A DNA stretch of 40,536 nucleotides from Pseudomonadota bacterium. GTDB taxonomy: Bacteria > Pseudomonadota > Alphaproteobacteria > Acetobacterales > Acetobacteraceae. Both the position numbers and the translations under genes were made by a program. The stretch covers positions 1-40,536 of the forward strand of contig JAKAQU010000001.1 of assembly GCA_021819535.1 (NCBI GenBank), given 5' to 3'. Below the pieces are notes generated by a model. That model searched no databases, was not told where the DNA came from, and saw only the letters and a list, made by a program, of their open reading frames with translations. Each line of letters begins with the position of its first letter. Position 1 is the stretch's first letter. Shown piece by piece: positions 7,195 through 15,722 of this stretch.

Positions 7195-9143
7195 ATCTGA
7201 CGGGAAACGAGGTCAGCGACGCGCCGGGTGATCGCTGTAGCGTCGGGCAGGCCAAGGGCGTCGGGCAGGCCAAGGGCGTCGGGCAGGCCGGGGCCGGCGA
7301 GCGAAAGCCCGATCACGCCGAAATCATGGCCGCGATGGCCGCGCATCGGCACCAGAAGGGTGTGGCGATCGCCATCCGCCTCGGCAACGAAGCGCGCCTG
7401 CGCCGCGTCGAGTGCCGCCTTGATCCGGGTTTCGCCGAATAACGGTGTCGCGCCGGCGGCAAATCCCGGATCAGCCGGCGCGCTCACGCCGGCGCGGGCG
7501 AGGCAAAAGAGCCGCCCGCCGTCAAGGAGCGCCCAGAACGCGACCCCCCCGGTTTCGGCCGCCAGCTCGCTGAGGAATTGCCCCGTCGCCGCCATCGAGC
7601 TGCGTGGCGCGGCAAACAGCGTGAGTTTGGCCTCGTCGAGGACCGCACTCGGCATCTCGGCGATGGTGGCGCCGTCGCTGATGACGACGATGCGCGAACA
7701 AAGCCCGAGCAATTCCTCGAAATCGGAGGAGACGACGAGGATCGCGGTGCCGGCGTCGGCGGCCTCGCGCAGCATGGCGTAGATCGCCTGGCGCGTGCCG
7801 ATATCGACGCCCTTGGTCGGCTCGTCGAGCAAAAGCACGCGTGGCTCCAGCAGCAGCCAGCGGGCGAGGATGATCTTCTGCTGCATGCCGCCCGAGAAAT
7901 TCAGCATATTGGCATCGAGCAGGCGCTCGGCTGGCAGATCGAGCGTCTTGAGGAGGGCGCGAATACGTGCCTCGCGCGTCCGATAGCCGAGGCCGAAGCC
8001 GCGATGCGCCGAAAGATGGCCGAGGAGGAGATTTTCCCGCACCGAGAAATCGGGGACGATGCTCTGGCCGCGCCGATCCTCGGGCACGAAGGCTATTCCG
8101 GCGCGGATGGCGGCACGCGGATGGCGTGGCGCGAATGGCCGGCCGGAAAGCAGAACCTCGCCGCCCTGGCGCGGGCGAAGGCCGAATAGAGCCTCGAGCG
8201 TCTCCGATCGCCCGGCGCCGACCAGCCCGCCAAGGCCGAGGATTTCGCCGCGATGAAGCGAAAACGAGACATCGCGCACCATCGGCGCCGCCGCCAGATG
8301 GCGCGCGGTGAGCACCGAGGCGGTCGTGATATCGGCGGCGCGATGGTGATGAATGCGCCCGAGTTCCTGGCCGACCATGAGGCGCACGATATCGGCCTGG
8401 CTCAGGCTCGCGGTCGGCAGGGCGGCGGCGACCGTCCGCCCCTCGCGCATCACGCTGACGCGGTCGGTGATCGCGAGTACTTCCTCTAGTCGGTGCGAGA
8501 CGAAGATCAGGCCGTGGCCGGCGGCGCGCAGCCGCGCCATGACATCGAACAGCCGCTCGACCTCGCCCGGGCTCAAGGACGCGGTCGGCTCGTCGAAAAT
8601 GATCAGCGCGGCATCGACGGCGAGCGCCTTGGCGATTTCGACCAGTTGGCGTTGTGCCGCCGAAAGCCTGCGGATTTCGGCCCCGAGCGGCAATGTTTCG
8701 GCCTGGCCGAGATTTCCGAGGATCGAGAGCGCCTCCGCCCGCCGCGCCCGGAGCGAGAGCCATCCCGGGCGGGCGAGATCGGGGAGAAAGATGTTTTCGA
8801 GCACCGTCAAATCGGGGGCGAGGCTGGTTTCCTGCAACACCATGCCGATCCCGGCCTCGATCGCCGCCCGCGGGCCGGCGGGGTCGAACGGCTTGCCACG
8901 CCACAGCAACTCGCCGCGATCGCGCCGGACATGGCCCGAGATCACCCGTGAGAGGGTGGATTTGCCGGCGCCATTGGCCCCGAGCAGGCCATGCACCTCG
9001 CCGGCGGCGAGCGCGAAATCGGCCCCGGCGAGAGCGCGCGTCGGGCCGAAGTTTTTTTCGATCCCGCGGGCCGAGAGGAGCAGCGCCTCACCCGCCGGCG
9101 GCGGAGAGAGCGGCAGAGCGCCCTCCCCGCCCCGCCCCGCCAT
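7191..9143 (-). CDS. Ribose-type sugar ABC transporter ATPase with C-terminal extension
   Basis: 650 residues, against about 500 usual for RbsA/MglA-type tandem ATPases. Counting from the in-frame TTG one codon before the ATG start: first Walker A GANGAGKST at 56-64, LSAAQRQLVEIAKAL signature at 161-175, Walker B FDEPTAS at 184-190. The second half has the degenerate P-loop GLVGAGRSE (307-315), FSGGMQQK (417-424) and DEPTKGVD (441-448), as is normal in this family. Residues 517-651 are extra. The segment from AATGQFLSEL to GVIGLSLAGPG looks like a small GAF-type sensory domain, followed by a LPDALG repeat. ATG 9143 overlaps the binding-protein stop (TGATG), so I chose it over TTG 9146. Confidence 0.92.
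   Translation of the reverse strand: MAGRGGEGALPLSPPPAGEALLLSARGIEKNFGPTRALAGADFALAAGEVHGLLGANGAGKSTLSRVISGHVRRDRGELLWRGKPFDPAGPRAAIEAGIGMVLQETSLAPDLTVLENIFLPDLARPGWLSLRARRAEALSILGNLGQAETLPLGAEIRRLSAAQRQLVEIAKALAVDAALIIFDEPTASLSPGEVERLFDVMARLRAAGHGLIFVSHRLEEVLAITDRVSVMREGRTVAAALPTASLSQADIVRLMVGQELGRIHHHRAADITTASVLTARHLAAAPMVRDVSFSLHRGEILGLGGLVGAGRSETLEALFGLRPRQGGEVLLSGRPFAPRHPRAAIRAGIAFVPEDRRGQSIVPDFSVRENLLLGHLSAHRGFGLGYRTREARIRALLKTLDLPAERLLDANMLNFSGGMQQKIILARWLLLEPRVLLLDEPTKGVDIGTRQAIYAMLREAADAGTAILVVSSDFEELLGLCSRIVVISDGATIAEMPSAVLDEAKLTLFAAPRSSMAATGQFLSELAAETGGVAFWALLDGGRLFCLARAGVSAPADPGFAAGATPLFGETRIKAALDAAQARFVAEADGDRHTLLVPMRGHRGHDFGVIGLSLAGPGLPDALGLPDALGLPDATAITRRVADLVSRQM
7242..7289. 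repeat. 18-base tandem repeat, 2.7 copies, in the ATPase gene
   Basis: The unit GTCGGGCAGGCCAAGGGC occurs at 7242-7259 and 7260-7277, then partly at 7278-7289. On the minus strand it encodes LPDALG-LPDALG-LPDA near the C-terminus of the ATPase. Unit length is a multiple of three, so copy number can change without shifting frame. Confidence 0.95.
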
Positions 9144-10114
9144 CAAGCCAATTCGCCGGCGAATACCGTACGCTTGATGACCGGCAGCATGCGATCGACG
9201 TTATTGCCGGTGATGACCAGGATCGGCACCGAGGTTTCCTTGGGCACGCTCGCGCCGCGGAAATGCGCGAGCAGGGCTTCCGCCGATTTCACGCCCATCT
9301 CGTAGGGCTGCTGCATCCCCGAGCCAACCACCTGGCCGGATTTGATGAGTTGCACCAATTCTGGCGTGCCGTCGAAGGCGGCGACCAAGACCTGCCCCTC
9401 GCGCCGCGCCGCCTTGATCGCACGCAAGGCGCCGCTGGTCGGCTGGTCGGTCTGGATGAAGAGGCCGCGGAGATCGGGATGCGCGGTCAGCATGTCCTGG
9501 ACGAAGCGGAAGGTTTCATCGGTGGTGTAGGATTGCATCTGTTGCAGCGGCACTTCCTTGGCGATGCCGGCCTCGCGCATCGCGGTGCGGAACCCGGCGG
9601 TGCGCGCCTGGCCGTTCTTGCGCGCCTGGCTGATGGTGACCATGCCATAGCTGCCATCCTGCCAGCCCTTGGCCTTGATTTCGGCCGCCAGCACCTTGCC
9701 GATGCCATAGGCGCCATCGAAATTATCGGAAATCACGAAGGAGACGTATTCGCCGGAATTGGTGCCGATATCGGACACTACAACCGGGATGCCGGCCTTT
9801 TGCGCAAGCCCCAGCACCGCCGGCGCGGTCGAGCTGTCGGTCGGCGAAATGCAGATGCCGGCAACGCCACGCGCGATCACGTCCTGCGCGTTCTTCAACT
9901 GGGTCGCGGCGTTGTTGTGGCTGTCGAGGGCGGTGAAGCCGTAGCCCTGCGTCTTCGCGGTATCGCCGATGCCCTTGGCGAGATAGCGCCAAAACGGGAG
10001 ATCGAGGCCGGGCGTGAGATAGACGATGGTCTTCTCCGCTGCCCGCGCCGTAAGCGAAAGCGTGCCGAGTGCCGCGACGGACGCCACCCCTTGCAGCAAG
10101 GATCGCCGTTGCAT
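9143..10114 (-). CDS. Periplasmic sugar-binding protein of the ribose-type ABC transporter
   Basis: 323 residues, the usual size of RbsB-like (type I) binding proteins. An export signal with two arginines (MQRRSLLQG, then a hydrophobic stretch ending ARA at about 25) precedes the mature protein. The N-terminal strand TIVYLTPGLDLPFWRYLAKG and the segments GVAGICISPTD and VAAFDGTPELVQLIKSG are characteristic of the family. It is the first gene of the three-gene minus-strand operon, with a strong ribosome site (GAGGAGG) before ATG 10114. There is no kinase, isomerase or regulator of sugar metabolism beside it, so the substrate stays open. It starts 84 bases after the end of the glycosyltransferase gene on the same strand. 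Confidence 0.93.
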   Translation of the reverse strand: MQRRSLLQGVASVAALGTLSLTARAAEKTIVYLTPGLDLPFWRYLAKGIGDTAKTQGYGFTALDSHNNAATQLKNAQDVIARGVAGICISPTDSSTAPAVLGLAQKAGIPVVVSDIGTNSGEYVSFVISDNFDGAYGIGKVLAAEIKAKGWQDGSYGMVTISQARKNGQARTAGFRTAMREAGIAKEVPLQQMQSYTTDETFRFVQDMLTAHPDLRGLFIQTDQPTSGALRAIKAARREGQVLVAAFDGTPELVQLIKSGQVVGSGMQQPYEMGVKSAEALLAHFRGASVPKETSVPILVITGNNVDRMLPVIKRTVFAGELA

Positions 10115-10198
10115 GTTTTCCTCCTCTTTCGTTTGCCCCGCCGAGGGCGGGGGTGCCCTTCTTCTATGGATCAGTCACGCCCGATGCTCAAGTCACAC

Positions 10199-13100
10199 TC
10201 AGATTTCGGTCCGCCCTTCCAGCGTCCAGGGATGCAAAGCCCGCATCCTCGCGCGCAATGATCGCAGATTTTCGTCGCGATTGGTGATCGTGCGCAGCAT
10301 CGAGTTCTCATGCACGCGATAGCGCACCAACGGCGCATCGACATGCACGCCGAACAGCCCGCTTTCGGCGAGCCGGCACCAGAAATCAAAATCCTCCCAC
10401 CCAGTCGGGCGAATATCATGATAGCCGCCGATCGCAGCCCAGGCGGCGAGCCTGACCAGCGCGGTCGCATCGATGTAGTTGCCGGGGGCAAGGCGGATCG
10501 GATCATAGGAGAGATTGGCGAAGACATCATCGGCGCCGCCGAAGCGCTGCATCGTCGGGTAGGCGAAGGCGGCACCGGTTTCTTCGAGGGCGGCAAGGCA
10601 GCGCGCAAGGCATGTGGGCAGCATGATGTTGTCGGCATCGAACGGCATGACATAGGGGGTTTCGGCATGCGCGAAACCGGCATTGCGGGTTTTCGCGAGC
10701 CCCGCGTTGCGCGTGTTGCGCAACAGGAGCGCGCGGCCGAAACGGGCATGGTGTGCCTCGAACCACGCCTTGGCGACGGCAAGTGAGGAATCGGTCGAGG
10801 CGTCGTCGATGACGACGAGATCGAGGGCGGGAATCGTCTGCGCCGCGATCGAATCGAGGGTTTCGCCGACGAAGCCGGCGTAATTGTAAAGTGGCACGAT
10901 CACGGTCAAGACGCCGCGGGCAAGCGTGTCATGGACGAAGACGGTTTCGGTTTCGGGCACCTCCGGCGGCGCGGGATCGGGGCGCGCGGCGAGCGCGATA
11001 TCGAGCGCGAATTGGCGCGCCGCCCGCCGCCCGGGGCTCAGGGTCTGGTCGAGAAAACTGCCCGCGAGTTCGACGCGTCGCTCCGGCCCATAGGCCCAGA
11101 GCGTATGAAAATAGGCGCGCTCGGCAAGCCGCCGGCGCAACTCAGCATCATCGACGAGGCGGCGCAGAGCCTCGAACCAGGCCTCCTCGTCGGCAGCGAG
11201 AAACCCAGTCTCGCCATCGCGCACGGCGCGGCGGAAGGGCGCGGTCGGCGAGCAGACGGAAGGGACGCCGACGAGCGCCGCCTCGAAATATTTAAGCTCG
11301 CTTTTGGCCTCGCAAAACGGATTGCCCGCTTCGAGCGGCGCGAGATTGATGGTGAAACGGGCAAGCTCGCGCGGCAATTCGGCAACCGGCACCATCTCTC
11401 GCCATTCGATCTGATCGGCAACGCCGACCAGTTCGGGAAATTCGTCGATATCGAGGGTCGGCCACGGGCCGCTCTGGAACAACACCAGCCGGCATTGCGG
11501 CCGGGCGGCGAGAAGCCGCGCGACCGCGCCCGACGCCAGCTTGAAATCACGCTGATGGGTGCGGCTGCCACCAGCATAGCCGAGGCGGATGAGCCCATCG
11601 GGGGCGGCAAGCCGGCGGGCGCGAACGGCAAGCCGCGCCAGCCACCAATTCTCGCGATCGAAGCCGTTTGGGATGACGAAGGTCGGAATGGCCCAGCGCT
11701 GCGCCTGGCCGGCGAGGAAATGGGTCGGCGTGATGGCGAAATCCATCGCTTTCAGGGTTTCCTGGACGGCGAGGAAATGCCCCTTGACGGCCGCCGGGTC
11801 GAGGCCGCGGGTGCGGATGCCGTCGATCACGTCGGGGTCGGCGAGATCGGCATCGAACATCAAATCATCGACATCGAACACCATCCGCGCCCCGCAACTC
11901 CGCGCCCGCTCGACGATGTCGCGCAGTTCCGCACTCCAGCCGAGCCGCCAGACGATGAGAAGATCGACAACGCCGATGCGATCGGCCAGCCTCTCGCCGG
12001 GAAGCGGCTTGCCGTCCTTGGTGGTCGGCTCGTGGAGGCTCACGATCGCGCCCGCCGCGCGCAGCGCCTCGGCGAGGCGGAGGACGCGATAGGTATGGCC
12101 GGGCGTGTCGGCCTCGCCGGACAGAATGGCGACACGCTGCCCACCCCCCTCGGCAGAGGCCGGCATTCCCCCCCCTGGCACGCCCCCTTGCGCGAGGTCG
12201 AGGGGGAGCGGGTCGTCATCGCGCCGCGCCGGGCGGATCGGGCGGTTCTCGGCGCGGCCGAACTGCTCGTAATGCGCGAGCGGATTGGTCCTCTGCGCAA
12301 TCACGTCCGGGTTCAGCGCGAGATAGTCGAGCGTCGAGAAATCCGGCCCCGGGTCATAGCCGAGAGAGACGCCCTCGCTCGCGTAATGCCGCACCGGATC
12401 GACCCCGCTCGCCACGACCTCGGGATAGCGGGTCAGATACCAGGCGCGATCGAAGAGCGGGCTTGCGGCAATGACGGCGATGTCCTGTTTGCCGTAATGG
12501 CGAAGGACGCGGCCGAGAAGCCCCTCCCGGCGCACCGGGCGCAGGGCCGCGCCATAGGCACGCTGCAAGACTCGCAAGCGCTGGCCGAGGCTGGCGAGCG
12601 CCAATAAAGGGGCCTGATCGGCGCGCAGGGAGCGGGCTTCGCCGACGGCGGCGTGGGCTTTCGCTTCGAGGCCGGCGATCTCGGCGGCCATGACCTCGAT
12701 ACGGGCCGCGATGGTGCCGATCATCGCCCGGTCGCGCTCGGCCAAAGCCCGCTCGCGCGCGGCGGTGGCGCGAAGAGCCGCGGTCTCGGCGAAATCATCG
12801 AGCAAGAACAGACTCGTCGGCAGGTCCGGGAGCGGCGCATCGGCGGCGAGTGCGAGCAGGAACGGCGCGCTCGGCAGCGAGGCCGCCGCCGAGATCGCAC
12901 CCGTCGCCGCATGATCGAAGACCACGGCGCCGCGCGGCGTCTCGGGGAGGAGGGCAAAGCCGGCGAAGCCGCGCTCGGGAATGAGGGTGATATGGGCGAA
13001 CTCGGCGCCGAGGAGGGCTGCGAAATCGGCGCGCGAGAAAGCCTGGCGCGAGAATCTCGCGGGTGGCGCGAGGTCGCGGTCGCGGACGCTCAGGAAAACG

Positions 13101-13444
13101 CAGCCCCCCGGGCGCAAAGCGGTGCGGCAGGCGGCGAGAAGGGCTTTCGGATCGTCGCACCACTCCAGGATGTCGAGGCAGAGCACGATGTCAGCGGCAG
13201 CGATGGGGAGGGCTGCGGTTCCCTGTTCGATCTCGCCTCGCGCGATCGGGCGCAGTGATTTCGCCGCGCGCGCAACGGCTGCCGGCACGGTTCCGCCTTT
13301 GCCGGACAAAACGGCGATGGCATCGCGTCCGCGACAGAGATGGGCTGCGAACAGCCAGGCATGGGCGAGTTCAGGCGGAAGCCCGCGCAATTCCGCCGCA
13401 TCGGCATCGGAGGCCAGAACGTGATCCATCGGAAGCTCATCCAT
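10199..13444 (-). CDS. Multi-domain glycosyltransferase (methyltransferase-like, GT4-like and GT2 domains)
   Basis: 1081 residues. ATG 13444 was chosen because GAGAAGG lies at the right distance before it; an upstream TTG/ATG extension to 13537 lacks this. Domains in order: a SAM-methyltransferase-like fold (about 30-170, VLCLDILEWCDDP, RPGGCVFLSV); an Ala/Glu/Arg coiled coil (225-300); a double motif of the kind FDRAWYLTRYPEV...DPVRHY (330-400) often found in polysaccharide glycosyltransferases; a GT-B domain (about 438-800, with YAGGSRTHQRDF and EAGNPFCEAKSELKYFEA); and a GT2 GT-A domain (about 845-1080, VIVPLYNYAGF, VIDDASTD, DADN, GWEDFDFW). The likely role is capsule, exopolysaccharide or O-antigen assembly at the cytoplasmic face. 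The acceptor and sugars cannot be told. Confidence 0.88.
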   Translation of the reverse strand: MDELPMDHVLASDADAAELRGLPPELAHAWLFAAHLCRGRDAIAVLSGKGGTVPAAVARAAKSLRPIARGEIEQGTAALPIAAADIVLCLDILEWCDDPKALLAACRTALRPGGCVFLSVRDRDLAPPARFSRQAFSRADFAALLGAEFAHITLIPERGFAGFALLPETPRGAVVFDHAATGAISAAASLPSAPFLLALAADAPLPDLPTSLFLLDDFAETAALRATAARERALAERDRAMIGTIAARIEVMAAEIAGLEAKAHAAVGEARSLRADQAPLLALASLGQRLRVLQRAYGAALRPVRREGLLGRVLRHYGKQDIAVIAASPLFDRAWYLTRYPEVVASGVDPVRHYASEGVSLGYDPGPDFSTLDYLALNPDVIAQRTNPLAHYEQFGRAENRPIRPARRDDDPLPLDLAQGGVPGGGMPASAEGGGQRVAILSGEADTPGHTYRVLRLAEALRAAGAIVSLHEPTTKDGKPLPGERLADRIGVVDLLIVWRLGWSAELRDIVERARSCGARMVFDVDDLMFDADLADPDVIDGIRTRGLDPAAVKGHFLAVQETLKAMDFAITPTHFLAGQAQRWAIPTFVIPNGFDRENWWLARLAVRARRLAAPDGLIRLGYAGGSRTHQRDFKLASGAVARLLAARPQCRLVLFQSGPWPTLDIDEFPELVGVADQIEWREMVPVAELPRELARFTINLAPLEAGNPFCEAKSELKYFEAALVGVPSVCSPTAPFRRAVRDGETGFLAADEEAWFEALRRLVDDAELRRRLAERAYFHTLWAYGPERRVELAGSFLDQTLSPGRRAARQFALDIALAARPDPAPPEVPETETVFVHDTLARGVLTVIVPLYNYAGFVGETLDSIAAQTIPALDLVVIDDASTDSSLAVAKAWFEAHHARFGRALLLRNTRNAGLAKTRNAGFAHAETPYVMPFDADNIMLPTCLARCLAALEETGAAFAYPTMQRFGGADDVFANLSYDPIRLAPGNYIDATALVRLAAWAAIGGYHDIRPTGWEDFDFWCRLAESGLFGVHVDAPLVRYRVHENSMLRTITNRDENLRSLRARMRALHPWTLEGRTEI
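12158..12165. repeat. Run of eight C (G8 on the coding strand) inside the glycosyltransferase gene
   Basis: C8 at 12158-12165, with C6 at 12144-12149 close by. It falls in the low-complexity linker (PGGGMPASAEGGG, around residues 423-435) between the repeat motif and the GT-B domain. Runs of this length can slip during replication; a one-base change would frameshift the last 650 or so residues, removing both glycosyltransferase domains. Confidence 0.9.
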
Positions 13445-13688
13445 CAGGGCGGCCTTCTCATTGCCGGACGCAATTCGGCGGGCGGAGTTTGTCCCGGCGC
13501 GGTCTCGATCGCAACGCGGGGAGAGCGGGGCGAGCATTGAAGGGGCGAAAACCGAGGGTCAAGTTTGCTTTGTCTCTGCCGCCGAAACATGTTAGGGAAT
13601 GCTGCATATCGACAGAGCAAGACACGTATTCCGGGAAAAAATCGCGGATGAGCTTTTTCCTTTCCGCTACGCGCACTGTGATCATACC

Positions 13689-15686
13689 ATGACCGCCCCC
13701 ATCACTGGCCGGCGACGGCGCGGTATCTCGCTTGCCGGCCTTTCTCTCGGCTGCATCCGCGTGGGACGCGCGGTCGCTCGGCGCAACCGTGCGCTCGGGG
13801 CGCTGCTGCGGTTTTTGTGGCGCCCACTCAAGCTCTTTCTGATGCCGGTGTTCGAGCACAAGAATCCGAATGCCTATGAGAACTGGATCGCCAAATACGA
13901 CCGGCTGCTTCCGGCCGATCGGGCGGCGATCGTGCGCCATGTGGCACTTATGCCACGGCAGCCGGAATTCGTTTTGCTCCTCCCGGCCGACCCCGCCGCA
14001 CTCACGCCGCTTCGCGGGAGCCTCGCCTCGCTCCGGGACCAGATCTATGCGCGCTGGCGAGCGATCGTGCTCGTCTGCGGCCCGATCTCGGCCTCCGAAA
14101 AGCACGCCCTGGAGGGCGCCATCGCCGCCGATGCCCGGCTCCATCTCGTAATCACCGAGGCGGAGGGGGTTTTCGACCCCGGCGCGGCGTCTTTGTCCCC
14201 GGCGGCACAGTCGGCGGCAGATTTCGCCGTGCCGCTGATGCCGGGTGATCGCTTGGCCGCGCAGGCGCTTTACGAACTCGCGGCCGAGATCAACGCCTAT
14301 CCCGAAACCGCGCTCCTCTACGCCGACGAAGACCGGCTCGATGATGGCGGTAAGCGCTACGCCCCCTATTTCAAACCCGATTTCGACCCCGATCTCCTGC
14401 TCGCGCAGAACTACCTCACCGGGCTTACGGCTTACCGCCTCGATCTCGTCACCCGGATCGGTGGCTTGCCGGGCACCGATGCCGCATCCTGCTGGCATGA
14501 GGTGGCGCTCGCCGCCAGCGCCGAGGCCGGTTTCGCGCGCATCCGCCATATTCAGAGCGTCTTGTGCCATCGCCGGCGGGAAGACCCGCTATCCGCGCGT
14601 GCGGCGGCGGAGGCCGCGGCACATGATCATGCGGCGGTCGCGCGCCATCTCGCGCGATGCGCGATCCCGGCCGCGATCGTGCCTGCGGCCGAGGAAAACC
14701 GTTTTCGCCTGCGCTGGAATCTCCCGACGCCGGCGCCCCTGGTCTCGGTCATCATCCCGACGCGCGACCGGGCGGAGCTTTTGGCGCAATGTCTCGAAGG
14801 CCTGCTCACGCGCACCGATTACCCGGCGATCGAGGTGATCATTGCCGATAACGACAGCCGCGAGCCGGCGACGGCGGCACTCTACGCTCGCCTCGCGGCG
14901 GATGGGCGGGTGCGGATTTTGCCGATGCCGGGGCCGTTCAACTATTCACGCCTCAATAACCGCGCCGTCGCCGCGGCGGCCGGCGATGTCCTCCTATTGC
15001 TGAACAACGATATCGACGTGATCGCGCCGCATTGGCTCGGCGAAATGGTCGCGCACGCGATCAGGCCGGAGATCGGGGCGGTGGGCGCCAAGCTCCTCTA
15101 CGCCAATGATACCATCCAGCATGCCGGCGTCATTCTCGGCATGGGCTGGCCGGAGGGGGTGGCCGGCCATTATTATTGCTTCGAGAAGCGCAACGCGCCC
15201 GGGGCATTCGATCTCCTGCGTGTTACGCGCTCGACCTCGGCGGTGACGGCGGCCTGCCTTGCGGTGCGGAAATCGGTATTTCTGGAGGCGGGCGGCTTCG
15301 ACGAGGAAAATCTCACTGTCGCGTTCAACGACGTCGATCTCTGTCTCCGCATTCAGGCGCGCGGATATCGCAATTTGTGGACGCCTGACGCCGAACTCTA
15401 TCATTTTGAATCGGCGACGCGCGGCAAGGATCTGGGAGGCGAGAAAGCGCAGCGTTTTTACGCCGAAATCGCTTACATGCGCGCGCGTTGGGGCGATATT
15501 CTCGACCGTGATCCCTATTGGAATCCCAATCTTTCGCTGAGTTCAGGCGCGCGCGATCTCGCCCCCTTCCCGCGTCGGCCGAAGCCGTGGCTCGCGTTTC
15601 CACCGGAGACGGTGCGCGACGACCCCGCCGCGCGCGACGCGGCGCCGCGCTGGCCGCATCAGCGCCTCCTCACCACGCCGGAATAG
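13689..15686 (+). CDS. Glycosyltransferase family 2 protein, rhamnosyltransferase-like
   Basis: 665 residues from ATG 13689. An in-frame ATG at 13599 would add 30 residues with no family character, and the DNA there is lower in GC, as expected of a promoter. An N-terminal domain (about 80-310) contains LLYADEDRLDD and YFKPDFDPDLLL, as in two-domain O-antigen glycosyltransferases. A clear GT-A domain (about 350-620) follows with VSVIIPTRDR, IIADNDS, LLLLNNDIDV and FNDVDLCLR. The enzyme would add sugars to a cell-surface glycan from a nucleotide-sugar donor in the cytoplasm. It is divergent from the fused glycosyltransferase, suggesting a small surface-polysaccharide locus. Its end converges on fhs. 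Confidence 0.9.
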   Translation: MTAPITGRRRRGISLAGLSLGCIRVGRAVARRNRALGALLRFLWRPLKLFLMPVFEHKNPNAYENWIAKYDRLLPADRAAIVRHVALMPRQPEFVLLLPADPAALTPLRGSLASLRDQIYARWRAIVLVCGPISASEKHALEGAIAADARLHLVITEAEGVFDPGAASLSPAAQSAADFAVPLMPGDRLAAQALYELAAEINAYPETALLYADEDRLDDGGKRYAPYFKPDFDPDLLLAQNYLTGLTAYRLDLVTRIGGLPGTDAASCWHEVALAASAEAGFARIRHIQSVLCHRRREDPLSARAAAEAAAHDHAAVARHLARCAIPAAIVPAAEENRFRLRWNLPTPAPLVSVIIPTRDRAELLAQCLEGLLTRTDYPAIEVIIADNDSREPATAALYARLAADGRVRILPMPGPFNYSRLNNRAVAAAAGDVLLLLNNDIDVIAPHWLGEMVAHAIRPEIGAVGAKLLYANDTIQHAGVILGMGWPEGVAGHYYCFEKRNAPGAFDLLRVTRSTSAVTAACLAVRKSVFLEAGGFDEENLTVAFNDVDLCLRIQARGYRNLWTPDAELYHFESATRGKDLGGEKAQRFYAEIAYMRARWGDILDRDPYWNPNLSLSSGARDLAPFPRRPKPWLAFPPETVRDDPAARDAAPRWPHQRLLTTPE

Positions 15687-15698
15687 CCAAAAGACCGA

Positions 15699-15717
15699 GC
15701 CCGGATCGGATCCGGGC
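15699..15717. terminator. Hairpin between convergent glycosyltransferase and fhs genes
   Basis: GCCCGGATC (15699-15707) and GATCCGGGC (15709-15717) are perfectly complementary. The site sits in the 36-base gap between convergent stops, which fits a bidirectional terminator. No T run follows, so confidence is moderate. Confidence 0.55.
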
Positions 15718-15722
15718 GGGGA

